Source: Thiosocius sp963759055 (GTDB lineage Bacteria; Pseudomonadota; Gammaproteobacteria; Chromatiales; Chromatiaceae). Taken from it: a stretch of 64,000 nt of DNA. The stretch lies in the NCBI GenBank assembly GCA_963759055.1, contig CAVWYD010000035.1, positions 46,440-110,439 on the forward strand. The letters are read 5' to 3'. The position numbers were made by a program, and so were the translations under genes. Within the stretch, counting starts at the first letter, position 1; every line of letters starts with the position of its first letter. Under the pieces are notes generated by a model that was not told the origin of the DNA, made no database searches, and was given only the letters and a program-made list of their open reading frames with translations. Shown piece by piece: positions 16,800 to 25,999 of the stretch.

Positions 16800-17672
16800 T
16801 CATGCCGTATCCGGACATGTCCCGAATCCTCCCAGGGCCGGGATCACGTTTTCGAACCGCTCGGCCAGCTTCAGGTCGATCAGTTCATCGGCCCGTGTGC
16901 GCCCCGGGTTGATGGCGGCGATCGGTATGCCGTGCTCTGCCGCCAGACGGCAGAAGCGGAAACCGGAGTACACCATCAGCGAGGAACCGATCACCAGCAG
17001 GGCGTCGGAATCGAGCAGCGCGCTGATCGAGCGGTCCACGCGCTCGCGCGGGATCGTCTCGCCGAAGAACACGACATCGGGTTTCAGGATGCCACCGCAG
17101 TGCGGGCAGTCCGGGACCTGGAAATGCCGGTAATCGGTGTGTTCCAGGTAAGCATCGCCGTCCGGCGCGATTTCGGCGCTGAGTGCCGCGAACTCCGGAT
17201 TGACGGCGAGCAGTTCCTCCTGCAGCGCTGCCCGGTCGGACAGGGCCCGGCAGTCGAGGCATATGACCCGGTCAAGCCGGCCATGCAGGTCGATGACTTC
17301 GTGTGACCCCGCGCCCTGATGCAGGCGGTCGACATTCTGTGTCACCAGTTGCGAGATCCGTCCCGCAGACTCCCAATCTGCCAGCGTCTGGTGACACAGA
17401 TTCGGCCTGGCACCCCGAAACCAGGGCCAGCCGATCAGGCTGCGAGCCCAGTAGCGCCGGCGGGTGGCGGCCTGATCCACGAAATCCCGGTACTGCACCG
17501 GGGCCGGACGTTTCCAGTCACCATTGTCGTCACGGTAGTCCGGGATACCCGAAGCGGTGCTGATACCCGCACCGGTCAGCACGAACAGGCGCGGATGGGT
17601 CTGCAGGAAGACCTTGAGTTTCTGGGTCGGCGTGGGGGCGGGCATTTGAAAGGTTCGCGGCTCGTTTCTCAA
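16800..17672 (-). CDS. NAD-dependent protein deacylase, Sir2 family
   Basis: A 290-residue sirtuin that removes acyl groups from lysines using NAD. The Rossmann motif GAGISTASGIPDYRD begins at residue 34, TQNVD lies at 111-115, and the catalytic base is H130 in DLHGRL. Four zinc-binding cysteines are present (C138, C141, C189, C192). The later DVVFFGE and VIGSSLMVYSG motifs are intact. The insertion around WPWFRGARPN and the overall length suggest the class II (SIRT4-like) group rather than CobB. It may start at the MPAP methionine nine codons in. It is tail to tail with the rhodanese gene and divergent from parC. Confidence 0.92.
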   Translation of the reverse strand: MRNEPRTFQMPAPTPTQKLKVFLQTHPRLFVLTGAGISTASGIPDYRDDNGDWKRPAPVQYRDFVDQAATRRRYWARSLIGWPWFRGARPNLCHQTLADWESAGRISQLVTQNVDRLHQGAGSHEVIDLHGRLDRVICLDCRALSDRAALQEELLAVNPEFAALSAEIAPDGDAYLEHTDYRHFQVPDCPHCGGILKPDVVFFGETIPRERVDRSISALLDSDALLVIGSSLMVYSGFRFCRLAAEHGIPIAAINPGRTRADELIDLKLAERFENVIPALGGFGTCPDTA

Positions 17673-17840
17673 CCCGATGATAGGCCAATCCTGGCGCGGA
17701 AAGCGCGTCTGCTGGTAAGGGTTTCTGTCCGGGACAATGCCGCGTACCGGGCGAACGATCTGTTTTGCAGTCGGATTGATACGGCATAGCCCGGCCGGGG
17801 GTGTAGAATCCGTGCTTCTTCAAAATCAGCCAAAAATGTG

Positions 17841-20093
17841 ATGGACCAGGAACCGCAGTACAACGCCGAGGGTGTGGAACAGCTCCCGCTGCGCAATTTC
17901 ACCGAGAAGGCCTATCTCGACTATTCGATGTACGTCATCCTGGACCGGGCCCTGCCGTTCATCGGCGACGGTCTGAAACCGGTCCAGAGGCGGATCGTGT
18001 ACGCCATGTCCGAGCTGGGGCTGTCAGCGGCCTCCAAGCACAAGAAGTCGGCACGCACGGTCGGTGACGTACTGGGCAAGTTCCACCCGCACGGTGACAC
18101 TGCGTGCTATGAGGCCATGGTCCTGATGGCGCAGGACTTTTCCTATCGTTATCCCCTGGTGGACGGTCAGGGTAACTGGGGCTCGCCAGATGACCCCAAG
18201 TCGTTTGCCGCCATGCGTTACACCGAGGCGCGATTGACCGGTTATGCCCAGGTCTTGCTGTCCGAACTGGGGCAGGGGACCGTGGACTGGGTGCCCAACT
18301 TCGATGGCACCCTGAAGGAGCCGGCCATGCTGCCGGCGCGTCTGCCCAACGTCCTTTTGAACGGTGCAACGGGTATTGCGGTGGGTATGGCCACCGATAT
18401 CCCGCCGCACAACCTGCGCGAGGTCACCTCCGCCTGTATCCGTCTGATCGAAGAACCCAAGGTGTCTCTGGCGGACCTGTGTGAGCACGTCCCCGGGCCC
18501 GATTTTCCGACCGAGGCGGAGATCATCACACCGCGCCCCGAACTGCGAAAAATCTACGAGAACGGCGGCGGTTCGGTAAGACTGCGGGCGCGTTGGCACA
18601 AGGACCAGGGTGCCATCGTGATTACCGCGTTGCCCTACCAGGTCTCGGGCACTCGTGTGCTGGAGCAGATTGCGGCGCAGATGCAGGCGAAAAAGCTTCC
18701 ATGGATCGAGGATCTGCGTGATGAGTCGGATCATGAAAACCCGACGCGCTTCGTCATAGTCCCGCGTTCGAACCGGGTCGATATCGAGCGCTTGATGCTG
18801 CATCTGTTTGCGACCACTGATCTGGAGCGCAGCTACCGCGTCAATCTGAACATGATCGGCCTGGATGGCCGACCAAGGGTCAAGGATCTGCGCCAGATCC
18901 TGGTCGAGTGGCTGGAATACCGGTTCGAGACGGTGCGGCGCAGGTTGCAGTTTCGGCTCGACAAGGTGCGGGAACGCCTGCACCTTTTGGATGGTTTGCT
19001 GGTCGCCTTTCTCAACCTCGATGAGGTGATCCGGATCATTCGCAGCGAGGATGAGCCAAAGCCGGTCCTGATGCGGCGTTTCGAGCTGAGTGAATCGCAG
19101 GCGGATTACATCCTTGATACCAAGTTGCGCCAGCTGGCGCGGCTAGAAGAGATGAAGATCCGTGCGGAGCAGAAAGAACTGGCGAAGGAGCGTGGGGAGC
19201 TGGAGAAAACGCTCGGCTCGAAGCAGCGCATGAAGACCCTGATCCGCAAGGAACTCATGGCCGACGCGGAAAAGTTTGGCGATGAGCGACGCTCGCCAAT
19301 CATGCAGCGCGACGCTGCCACGGCGATGGATGAAACCGAGCTGACCCCGAGCGAGCCGGTGACCGTGGTTCTTTCTGAAAAGGGTTGGGTCCGTTCGGCC
19401 AGGGGTCACGAGATCGACCCCGCCGACCTGAACTACAAGGCCGGCGACGGCTTCCGGCAGGCGGTCCGGCTGCGCAGCAATCAACAGGCGATATTCCTCG
19501 ATTCGGCGGGACGCAGTTATTCCCTGGCGGCACATACGCTGCCCTCGGCTCGTGGTCAGGGCGAGCCACTGACCGGTCGATTCAACCCGCCGGCGGGGAG
19601 CGTGTTCGTCGCCGTGCTCGGTGGTGATCCCGATCAGTGTTGGTTGCTCGCCTCGGATGCCGGGTATGGGTTCCGTGTTCGCGCAAGGGACCTGATGGCG
19701 AACAAGAAGGCGGGCAAGGCCGCATTGAGCCTGCCTGCCGGCGCACGTGTTCTGCGGCCGTCCATGATCACGGACGCGGACACCGATCGCCTGGTGGCGG
19801 TAACCAGCGCGGGACGGATGCTGGTGATACCGGCCAGTGACCTGCCGGAGCTGAATCGGGGCAAGGGCAACAAGATTATCGGGGTGCCTGCCAAGGCGGT
19901 CGCGGATCGGAGCGAATACGTGGTTGATGTCCTTGCCGTACCGGACGGCGGCAGGGTCCGCCTGTATTCGGGCAAGCGCTATCTGAACCTGCGTTCATCC
20001 GACCTCAATGCCTATGAGGGGGAGCGTGGGCGTCGGGGTAACAAACTGCCCCGGGGCTTCCAGAAGGTGGACGGTATCGAGCCGGACGAATGA
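17841..20093 (+). CDS. parC: DNA topoisomerase IV subunit A
   Basis: Breakage-reunion subunit of topoisomerase IV. With 750 residues it matches E. coli ParC. The active-site tyrosine is Y127 in AAMRYTEARL. The quinolone-resistance region reads VGDVLGKFHPHGDTACYEA, with unaltered-looking Asp/Thr positions. GNWGSPDDPKSFAAMRY and the long coiled-coil arm precede a C-terminal blade region. A GTG immediately upstream (17838) is an alternative start. The gene has its own promoter region, divergent from the sirtuin gene, with a TAGAAT at 17804-17809. The partner parE lies upstream at 2484. Confidence 0.97.
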   Translation: MDQEPQYNAEGVEQLPLRNFTEKAYLDYSMYVILDRALPFIGDGLKPVQRRIVYAMSELGLSAASKHKKSARTVGDVLGKFHPHGDTACYEAMVLMAQDFSYRYPLVDGQGNWGSPDDPKSFAAMRYTEARLTGYAQVLLSELGQGTVDWVPNFDGTLKEPAMLPARLPNVLLNGATGIAVGMATDIPPHNLREVTSACIRLIEEPKVSLADLCEHVPGPDFPTEAEIITPRPELRKIYENGGGSVRLRARWHKDQGAIVITALPYQVSGTRVLEQIAAQMQAKKLPWIEDLRDESDHENPTRFVIVPRSNRVDIERLMLHLFATTDLERSYRVNLNMIGLDGRPRVKDLRQILVEWLEYRFETVRRRLQFRLDKVRERLHLLDGLLVAFLNLDEVIRIIRSEDEPKPVLMRRFELSESQADYILDTKLRQLARLEEMKIRAEQKELAKERGELEKTLGSKQRMKTLIRKELMADAEKFGDERRSPIMQRDAATAMDETELTPSEPVTVVLSEKGWVRSARGHEIDPADLNYKAGDGFRQAVRLRSNQQAIFLDSAGRSYSLAAHTLPSARGQGEPLTGRFNPPAGSVFVAVLGGDPDQCWLLASDAGYGFRVRARDLMANKKAGKAALSLPAGARVLRPSMITDADTDRLVAVTSAGRMLVIPASDLPELNRGKGNKIIGVPAKAVADRSEYVVDVLAVPDGGRVRLYSGKRYLNLRSSDLNAYEGERGRRGNKLPRGFQKVDGIEPDE

Positions 20094-20143
20094 GCCGCGC
20101 CTTGCCGCGCCCGGCGATCAAGTAAACAACAGAGAGTGAAGAG

Positions 20144-20638
20144 ATGAATAAATTTTCGAACCCCGGGATTTTGGCGGCAGGCGGGCTTGCTTTGAGTCTT
20201 GTTCTGATCACCGCTTGTTCCGGTCCCACGGAAGACGTGCGCGTGACCCTGTGCAAGAACCTCACGAGCGCCATGCACACCTCTACCGAGTCGATCGAGT
20301 GGAAGGGTAACGAGAATACCTTTCATCGGCCGGAGTACGCCGTGACATCGCTGAGCTTTGACGTGGTCGACAGGGACGGCGGACGCAAGGCCATGCAGTC
20401 GGCCTGTCACTATGCCTACGAGGCACTCGAGGATACGGCGCTCAGCCTGGCCAACCCGATGGACGCCTATGCCACGCTGCCCTTTGCAATGACGATAGAC
20501 GGCAGGGCGCTGAGCGATGCCGAGTTGCTGCGTATGGTGAACGAGGAGCAGAAGCGTCAGGGTCGCCAGATAATCTCGACCATCGAGAAGGGCGCCCGGG
20601 ATATGGCGGACAAGGTTCGCGCCGGCATCGGGCAATAG
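20144..20638 (+). CDS. hypothetical lipoprotein
   Basis: A 164-residue protein with a lipoprotein signal ending LITAC (Cys at about 25). I do not recognise the mature domain. It contains four further cysteine-bearing or aromatic landmarks: VTLCKNLTSAM, STESIEWKGNENTF, QSACHYAYEALED and the basic C-terminal helix IISTIEKGARDMADKVR. The two mature cysteines could form a disulfide. It lies 50 bp after parC on the same strand, with a Shine-Dalgarno-like AGAGAGTGAAGAG before the ATG, and converges with the ABC permease gene 6 bp away. No function is proposed. Confidence 0.75.
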   Translation: MNKFSNPGILAAGGLALSLVLITACSGPTEDVRVTLCKNLTSAMHTSTESIEWKGNENTFHRPEYAVTSLSFDVVDRDGGRKAMQSACHYAYEALEDTALSLANPMDAYATLPFAMTIDGRALSDAELLRMVNEEQKRQGRQIISTIEKGARDMADKVRAGIGQ

Positions 20639-20644
20639 ACTGTC

Positions 20645-21661
20645 TTACTGCCAGCGGAAGGCGCGCGAGGACAGGGTCAGGAGTACCAGGCCTAAAATCA
20701 GCAGGATGCCGATTTCAAAGCCCACCTCGGCCAGACCGGCGCCGTCGAGCATGACCCGCCGCGCTGCATCCACCATGTGGGTGAGCGGCAGAAGCTCTGC
20801 GACCCGTTGTGCCCAGACATTGGTGCCTTCGAGGGAGAACCAGACCCCGGACAGGATCATCATCGGCCAGGACATCAGATTGAGCAGGCCATCGGCCAGT
20901 TCTTCACTGCGCACCCGGGCCGACACGGCCAGGCCCAGGCTGATCAGCGAGATGGCTCCCGCCAGAAACACCAGGGCGAGCGCGACGTAGGATCCGCGCA
21001 TCGGGAAGTCGAGCAGGGCGTTCGTGCCCGCGAACACCAGCACGGTGACGCCGGTAACCACCAGCAGGCGGGAGATGATCTGCGCGACCAGGAATTCGCC
21101 GGCGCTCAGAGGCGTCGCACGCAACCTTCGCAAAACACCGTTCTTGCGGTAGCGCACGATGACCCAACCGACGCCCCACAGGCTGCTGAACATGACGTTG
21201 AGTGCCAGTACTCCGGGCAGCACCCAGTCGACGTAGCGCACCGGCCTGCCACTGACCGGTTCGCGTTTCAGCCCCACTGGCCGCTCGGAATGGGCCTGTA
21301 ACAGCAGACGCTCCACCATGTAGCCGTTCGGGGATGACTCGTTGACCCAGTAACGCTTCGGCTCGCGCAGGTCGAGCAGCAGGTCTATGCGATGGTAGCG
21401 GACCTTCTCGATGGCCTCGGCTTCATCCTGCTGCGGGACGAAACGGATATGCCGGGTGTCGAGGAAGGCCGGGCGCTCGTCGCCCACCGTCCCGCCGATT
21501 ATGCCGACCTTGAACAGATCGGTTTCCGGGCCGCTGAATATGAAGGCGAAACCCAGCACCATGACAACCGGCATGAAGATATTCCAGCCGAGCCCCGCCT
21601 TGTCGCGGTAAAACTCGCGATTGCGTGCCACAACGACCGCGAGTATGCGCTTGAGGCTCAT
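20645..21661 (-). CDS. ABC-2 type transporter permease
   Basis: A 338-residue ABC-2 family membrane subunit. An N-terminal helix (WNIFMPVVMVLGFAFIF) precedes a periplasmic domain of about 130 residues, then five more hydrophobic segments: VLPGVLALNVMFSSLWGVGWV, LLVVTGVTVLVFAG, YVALALVFLAGAISLISLGLAV, LMSWPMMILSGVWF and FEIGILLILGLVLLTL. This is the arrangement of YhhJ/YbhR-like exporters. The start overlaps the ATPase stop by 4 bp, so the two form one transporter. Drug, lipid or polysaccharide export are all possible; nothing in the window decides. Confidence 0.9.
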   Translation of the reverse strand: MSLKRILAVVVARNREFYRDKAGLGWNIFMPVVMVLGFAFIFSGPETDLFKVGIIGGTVGDERPAFLDTRHIRFVPQQDEAEAIEKVRYHRIDLLLDLREPKRYWVNESSPNGYMVERLLLQAHSERPVGLKREPVSGRPVRYVDWVLPGVLALNVMFSSLWGVGWVIVRYRKNGVLRRLRATPLSAGEFLVAQIISRLLVVTGVTVLVFAGTNALLDFPMRGSYVALALVFLAGAISLISLGLAVSARVRSEELADGLLNLMSWPMMILSGVWFSLEGTNVWAQRVAELLPLTHMVDAARRVMLDGAGLAEVGFEIGILLILGLVLLTLSSRAFRWQ

Positions 21662-22542
21662 GATTCGCGCAGCCCGTGGCCGGTCAGCTTGAGAAACAGG
21701 TCATCCAGTGTCGGCGTGCTGATATGGAGTTCATCGAGCGCAAGTTCCCGTCGGTGCAGGTCGGCCAGGATGGCCTCGATATCGTCGGTGGCAGCAATGG
21801 CATGTTCGCCGCGGGCCTCGAATCCCGACGGCAGGCCGCCGGTCTCGGGCAGTACATGCAGCGGGATGCGGACCAGGGCGCGCGGAAAGTGTTGGCCCAG
21901 CAGATCCTCGGGTGCCCCCTGTTCCACGATCCGACCGCGGTCGATGATCGCGATTTCGTCGCACAGCACGCTGGCCTCCTCCATGTAATGGGTGGTCAGC
22001 AGTATCGTTTTGCCTTCGCGCCTGATGCCTTCGATCAGCGCCCAGAAGTTTCGCCTCGACTGCGGGTCCAGCCCGGTGGTTGGTTCGTCGAGAAACACCA
22101 GATCGGGGTCGTTGACCAGGGCGATCGCCAGCAACAGGCGCTGACGCTGCCCGCCGGACAGCTTGCGGGTGTCGCGATCTAGCAGTTCGCCGAGATTGCA
22201 TAGTTCGATCAGTTCACCGAAAGGACGATTCCTGGGATAGAGGCTGGCAAACAGATGCAGTGCCTCCCGCACCGTCTGAAAGTCCTGCAGTGCCGTATTC
22301 TGAAACTGGATCCCGATGACCTGGCGGTAGCTGGCGTCGCGCGCGGCTTCCCGATACCGGATACGTCCGTCGTCGGCGTCAGTGATTCCCTCCAGGATCT
22401 CCAGCGTGGTGGTCTTGCCTGCCCCGTTGGGGCCGAGCAGGCCGAAGCAGGCGCCTTCCTCGACGCAAAAGCTGATGCCGTCCACGGCGCGCACGCCCGG
22501 ATACTCCTTGACCAGATTGTCGACTTCGATCAGTGCAGGCAC
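21658..22542 (-). CDS. ABC transporter ATP-binding protein
   Basis: A 294-residue ATPase of the ABC-2 exporter type (CcmA/DrrA-like). The Walker A motif GPNGAGKT lies at 37-44, the signature LSGGQ at 128-132 and Walker B LVFLDE at 148-153, followed by PTTGLDP and the switch histidine in LLTTHYMEEA. A C-terminal extension of about 80 residues ends TLDDLFLKLTGHGLRES, typical of this class. It is the promoter-proximal gene of a two-gene operon with the permease and energises export across the inner membrane. Confidence 0.94.
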   Translation of the reverse strand: MPALIEVDNLVKEYPGVRAVDGISFCVEEGACFGLLGPNGAGKTTTLEILEGITDADDGRIRYREAARDASYRQVIGIQFQNTALQDFQTVREALHLFASLYPRNRPFGELIELCNLGELLDRDTRKLSGGQRQRLLLAIALVNDPDLVFLDEPTTGLDPQSRRNFWALIEGIRREGKTILLTTHYMEEASVLCDEIAIIDRGRIVEQGAPEDLLGQHFPRALVRIPLHVLPETGGLPSGFEARGEHAIAATDDIEAILADLHRRELALDELHISTPTLDDLFLKLTGHGLRES

Positions 22543-22965
22543 GCTCGCTCCGGGTTACTTTCGCATGCTTTCCTGGGCAGCAGGGCCGGTATGTTACCGG
22601 CCTTTGCGGCCCCTGGCGTGGTTGTTGTCAACCGACATGATGCCGAAAGCTTGGCGCCTGCCTACCCTTTGATCCGGTCGGTTTTTGTTGCGGCGGCACA
22701 GAAGCGGAAAAAAACCGTCAAGCAGGGTGGTGCTGAGAGATACCGGGATCGCAGTTTTTTTGCATCGGTCTTTCTCGGCAGGGCGCGGGCAGGGTCCGCC
22801 ATTCAGTTTCATTTCAGCTTGTTGCATTAGCCTTTGTCTTGGAAGACCGGTTCGACGGTCCCCCGGCGACGACGACGGGGTGCACAAAGCCCGGACGGGT
22901 TTGGGCTTGGTTGCCGCGACTTTGTGTCGGCAAATAATTCGTTTCAAAAAGTTGAGGAGTTTCTG
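22543..22965. other. 423-bp intergenic region between divergent transcription units
   Basis: Separates the ABC exporter operon (minus strand) from the cytochrome b561 operon (plus strand). No open frame here looks coding. The recognisable contents are the TTCAG direct repeat at 22802-22817 with a CATTAG box just downstream, and a TGAGGAG ribosome-binding site at 22953-22959 that fixes the cytochrome start. The remainder shows nothing I can name. Confidence 0.6.
22802..22817 (+). promoter_or_regulatory. TTCAG-N6-TTCAG direct repeat (copy 1), candidate response-regulator box
   Basis: Two TTCAG half-sites start 11 bp apart, one helical turn, as expected for an OmpR/PhoB-family dimer. The downstream sequence CTTG-TTGCATTAG closely matches copy 2 at 25882. 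It lies about 150 bp before the first gene of the operon that encodes the response regulator itself, which suggests autoregulation. Confidence 0.55.
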
Positions 22966-23499
22966 ATGCAGCTTGAGCGGGACAGGGTTTTGGTTTGGGA
23001 TCCCTTCGTGCGCATGTTTCACTGGTCCCTGGTGCTGGCCTATCTGGTGGTGTGGCTGAGCGCCGAAGAATGGGAGTGGCTGCATGACCAGACGGGATAT
23101 TTCATTCTGGTGCTGATCGGCCTGCGTGTCTTGTGGGGCCTGATCGGGTCGCCTCATGCGAGGTTCGGGGATTTCTTGTACAGCCCGGGACGGACCCTGG
23201 CCTATCTGAAACAACTCCGGTCGCGCAGGCCGCAGCACTATCTGGGTCACAATCCAGCCGGGGGCTGGATGGTCGTCATCCTGCTGCTGGCCCTCTTGGC
23301 CACGGGGGTAAGCGGTGTGCTGATCGGCGCAGGGGAACATGAGTTCTGGGAAGATCTGCATGAAGGCCTTGCCAACGTTACGTTGCTACTCGTCTTTGTG
23401 CATGTGGCCGGTGTGTTGTTTTCCAGCCTGTTGCACAACGAGAACCTGATCAGGGCCATGTGGACCGGGACGAAGTTGCGGAGGGATGCAGATGTCTGA
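22966..23499 (+). CDS. cytochrome b561 family membrane protein
   Basis: A 177-residue four-helix diheme-type cytochrome b. Transmembrane segments lie around 18-31, 43-60, 96-115 and 135-155. Candidate heme ligands are H19 in FVRMFHWSLVL, H40 in WEWLHDQTGYF, and histidines in LHEGLANV and VFVHVAGVLF. GHNPAGGWMVV is a strong family signature. The ATG at 22966 follows TGAGGAG with ideal spacing. It is the first gene of an operon with PepSY, response regulator and kinase genes, overlapping the PepSY gene by 8 bp. It likely passes electrons across the inner membrane; the partner may be a c-type cytochrome. Confidence 0.9.
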   Translation: MQLERDRVLVWDPFVRMFHWSLVLAYLVVWLSAEEWEWLHDQTGYFILVLIGLRVLWGLIGSPHARFGDFLYSPGRTLAYLKQLRSRRPQHYLGHNPAGGWMVVILLLALLATGVSGVLIGAGEHEFWEDLHEGLANVTLLLVFVHVAGVLFSSLLHNENLIRAMWTGTKLRRDADV

Positions 23500-23824
23500 A
23501 TCAAGAGCAAGGGGCCTGTCCTGGTTGTTTGTGGCTTTGGCGCTGGGGTCGGCTGTCGTATTGTTCCAGGGAGGGGGGCCTGCCGCTTCACCGGGTGATC
23601 ATGATGAGGCGCACGAACTGCGCCATGCCGGAAATATCATCCCTTTGTCCGAGCTGATGGGCCGCCCTGAGTTGGTCAACCAGCGCGTACTCGAGGCCGA
23701 ACTGGAGCGCGAGGACGGTCGTGTGATCTATGAACTGGAACTGCTGGATGACGCGGGTCGTGTGCATGAGCGCTACTATGATGCGGTGACCGGGCAGCCC
23801 TTGAGAGGGTCTGGGGAGGACTGA
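23492..23824 (+). CDS. PepSY domain membrane-anchored protein
   Basis: A 110-residue protein with one N-terminal membrane segment (LSWLFVALALGSAVVLF) and a PepSY-like domain: IIPLSELMGRPELVNQRVLEAELERED followed by VIYELELLDDAGRVHERYYDAVTGQPL, with the final T-G pattern typical of PepSY. The ATG at 23492 is preferred because GCGGAGG lies 7 bp upstream; an ATG at 23486 is too close to it. Small PepSY proteins encoded beside PhoPQ-like pairs are thought to modulate the sensor or a metallopeptidase. Here it sits between cytochrome b561 and the regulator in one operon. Confidence 0.85.
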   Translation: MSESRARGLSWLFVALALGSAVVLFQGGGPAASPGDHDEAHELRHAGNIIPLSELMGRPELVNQRVLEAELEREDGRVIYELELLDDAGRVHERYYDAVTGQPLRGSGED

Positions 23825-23825
23825 A

Positions 23826-24491
23826 TTGCGATTGCTGTTGGTCGAGGACGATAAGCGGCTCGCCGGCGGCATCGCGACCGATCTGCGACGGGCAGGTTTC
23901 GCGGTAGATACTGCGACCGACGGTATCGATGCCGAGTATCTCGGACGCGCGCAGGAGTACGACGCGGTTATCCTCGATCTGGGCCTGCCTGGAAAGCCCG
24001 GCCTGGACGTGCTCAGAGCCTGGCGTGACAGCGGCCTGACGATGCCGGTGCTGATATTGACCGCACGCGACTCCTGGACGGAGCGCGTGCTGGGTCTCAA
24101 GTCAGGCGCGGACGACTATCTGGGCAAGCCGTTCCATTTTGAGGAACTGTCGGCGCGCCTCGATGCCCTGCTGCGCCGTAGCACCGGGAGGGCCACCCCT
24201 GAGCTCAGCATCGCCGGGCTGCGTCTCGACGAGGAGCGTCAGCACGTGCAGCGCGCCGATGGTGTCGAAGTCGAACTGACCGGTACCGAGTTTCGGTTGT
24301 TGCGCTATCTGATGAGTCACCCGGATAAGCTGCTCTCCAAGAGCCGCCTCACCGAGCACGTCTATGAGGGCGATCACGATCGCGACAGCAATGTCCTCGA
24401 GGTCTACGTGAGAAGGCTGCGCGAAAAGATTGGCAGAGCGTACATCGAGACCAGACGTGGCCAGGGTTATCTTTTTCGGAGCCGGCCTTGA
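23826..24491 (+). CDS. OmpR/PhoB-family response regulator (PhoP/QseB-like)
   Basis: A 221-residue regulator starting at TTG 23826, immediately after the PepSY stop. The receiver domain has the acidic pocket VEDD (residues 7-9), phospho-acceptor D51 in VILDLGLPG, T in LILTARDSW and K in LGKPFHF. The C-terminal winged helix ends with DSNVLEVYVRRLREKIG and TRRGQGYLF. Its stop overlaps the kinase start (TTG 24488). It probably binds the 11-bp-spaced TTCAG repeats found upstream of this operon and of two neighbouring genes; that link is inference from position and conservation. Confidence 0.93.
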   Translation: MRLLLVEDDKRLAGGIATDLRRAGFAVDTATDGIDAEYLGRAQEYDAVILDLGLPGKPGLDVLRAWRDSGLTMPVLILTARDSWTERVLGLKSGADDYLGKPFHFEELSARLDALLRRSTGRATPELSIAGLRLDEERQHVQRADGVEVELTGTEFRLLRYLMSHPDKLLSKSRLTEHVYEGDHDRDSNVLEVYVRRLREKIGRAYIETRRGQGYLFRSRP

Positions 24492-25816
24492 TCTCGCTGG
24501 AGCGGCGCTTCGTCGTTGGGCTTGCGGTGACGCTCCTGGCCGTTTTCGCAGTTCTTTTCTGGGGCTCGGTGACCGCAGTCAGATCGCTCAATGAGGCCTA
24601 TGTCCTGGCGCGACTCGAACATGATGCCGAGGCCCTGGTCGGTGCGTTCTGGGTGAATCCACGCGGCCAGGCCCGGCTGCGGGACGGCCGCATCACGCCG
24701 ATTTATCAGCAGCCCCTTTCCGGGCACTACTTCGTACTGACAATTGCAGACGGCATGCAGATCCGTTCGCGCTCACTCTGGGATGAGAACCTGGATCCAC
24801 CTGTTGTCGCTGCCGGTGAGGTAAAGGCCTATCAGGGCCCAGGGCCAGGTGGTCAACGTCTGCAATTGCGTGCAGCCGGTTACGAGAAAGACGGCCTAAG
24901 CTTTACCCTGACTGTTGCGGAAGACCTGGCGCCTATGGCAGCGCAGATACGCCGTTTTCAGATTGTTGGCCTGAGCTTACTCGGACTTGCATTGCTGGTT
25001 ATCGTGCTTATTCAGCGTTACGTCTTGCGCCGCGGTTTTCGCATGCTCGACCAGGTACAGGATGAACTGCGGCAGGTGTCCGCCGGTGGGCTGGCGCAAC
25101 TGCAGGCAATGGGTCCGGTCGAGATTCAGCCCCTCACAGGCGAGGTAAATCGTCTGCTGAAACAGCTGCAGCAGCGTCTGCAACGATCCCGCATGGCCCT
25201 GGGCAATCTGGCCCACGCATTGAAAGCGCCGCTGAGCCTGCTGACCCGGGATCTCGATGCCTTGGACCTGCCGGGAAGCGACAGGCAGCGTCTGGCAGGG
25301 CAGTTGGACCGGGTCAGCCTGCTGATCGAGCGGGAGTTGAAACGTGCACGGTTTGCGGGGGAGGGTGGGGGCCAGCATTTCGTCCCGCGCGAGCAGGTCC
25401 CGGAGCTGTTCGACGCTCTACGCCAGATGTACCGCGGGCGCGGTTTGGATATCAGCGGTGACGACCTGCCTGAGGCCGTGCTGCCATTCGACTATGAGGA
25501 CATGCTCGAGCTGCTGGGCAACCTTCTGGACAACGCCTGCAAGTGGGCAAGCCATCGCGTTGAGCTGCGGATTACGCTCGATGATGCAATGCGCATAACG
25601 GTATCTGACGACGGGCCGGGCGTGCCGGAGGCTGACCGCGAATCGTTGTTACGGCGTGGCGGACGCCTGGATGAGCAGGAGGCAGGGCACGGTTTGGGTC
25701 TGGCGATTGTCAAGGACCTTGTGACCGACTATGGCGGGACCATCGAGCTGCGCGAGTCATCGGCACTGGGTGGTCTGGAGGTCGGCGTCCTGTTGCCGTT
25801 CCCCCGTCACGCTTAG
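24488..25816 (+). CDS. PhoQ-like sensor histidine kinase
   Basis: A 442-residue inner-membrane kinase with a TTG start overlapping the regulator stop by 4 bp. Two membrane helices (about 8-29 and 158-178) enclose a periplasmic sensor of about 125 residues. The phospho-acceptor H243 is in NLAHALKAPLS, the PhoQ-type H-box rather than the common HELRTPL. The ATP-binding domain has LLGNLLDNACKWA, VSDDGPGVP and GHGLGLAIVKDL. The sensor has the family pattern SLNEAYVLARLEHDAEAL near its start. The signal is unknown; nearby EF-hand and PepSY proteins make a divalent-cation or envelope signal plausible. Confidence 0.92.
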   Translation: MISLERRFVVGLAVTLLAVFAVLFWGSVTAVRSLNEAYVLARLEHDAEALVGAFWVNPRGQARLRDGRITPIYQQPLSGHYFVLTIADGMQIRSRSLWDENLDPPVVAAGEVKAYQGPGPGGQRLQLRAAGYEKDGLSFTLTVAEDLAPMAAQIRRFQIVGLSLLGLALLVIVLIQRYVLRRGFRMLDQVQDELRQVSAGGLAQLQAMGPVEIQPLTGEVNRLLKQLQQRLQRSRMALGNLAHALKAPLSLLTRDLDALDLPGSDRQRLAGQLDRVSLLIERELKRARFAGEGGGQHFVPREQVPELFDALRQMYRGRGLDISGDDLPEAVLPFDYEDMLELLGNLLDNACKWASHRVELRITLDDAMRITVSDDGPGVPEADRESLLRRGGRLDEQEAGHGLGLAIVKDLVTDYGGTIELRESSALGGLEVGVLLPFPRHA

Positions 25817-25881
25817 AAATTATGTCTGCATCGCTCATGTCGGCGCATCTCATTACGGCCATCGCAAAAAAGCTGGGACTT

Positions 25882-25897
25882 TTCAGCGTGGATTCAG
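25882..25897 (+). promoter_or_regulatory. TTCAG-N6-TTCAG direct repeat (copy 2)
   Basis: Two TTCAG half-sites start exactly 11 bp apart. The second is followed by CTTGGTTGCGTAATG, nearly the same as copy 1 (CTTGTTGCATTAG), so the conserved block extends beyond the half-sites. It lies about 100 bp before the EF-hand gene at 26000 with a TAATGT-like -10 shortly downstream. Proposed target of the regulator encoded at 23826. Confidence 0.55.
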
Positions 25898-25999
25898 CTT
25901 GGTTGCGTAATGTTGGAATCACACAAGGACGCGAAGTTTAAAACAGTCAGGGCGCACCGGGAGGGTGATGCAGCTGGCGATCAACACAGGAAAGCCAAC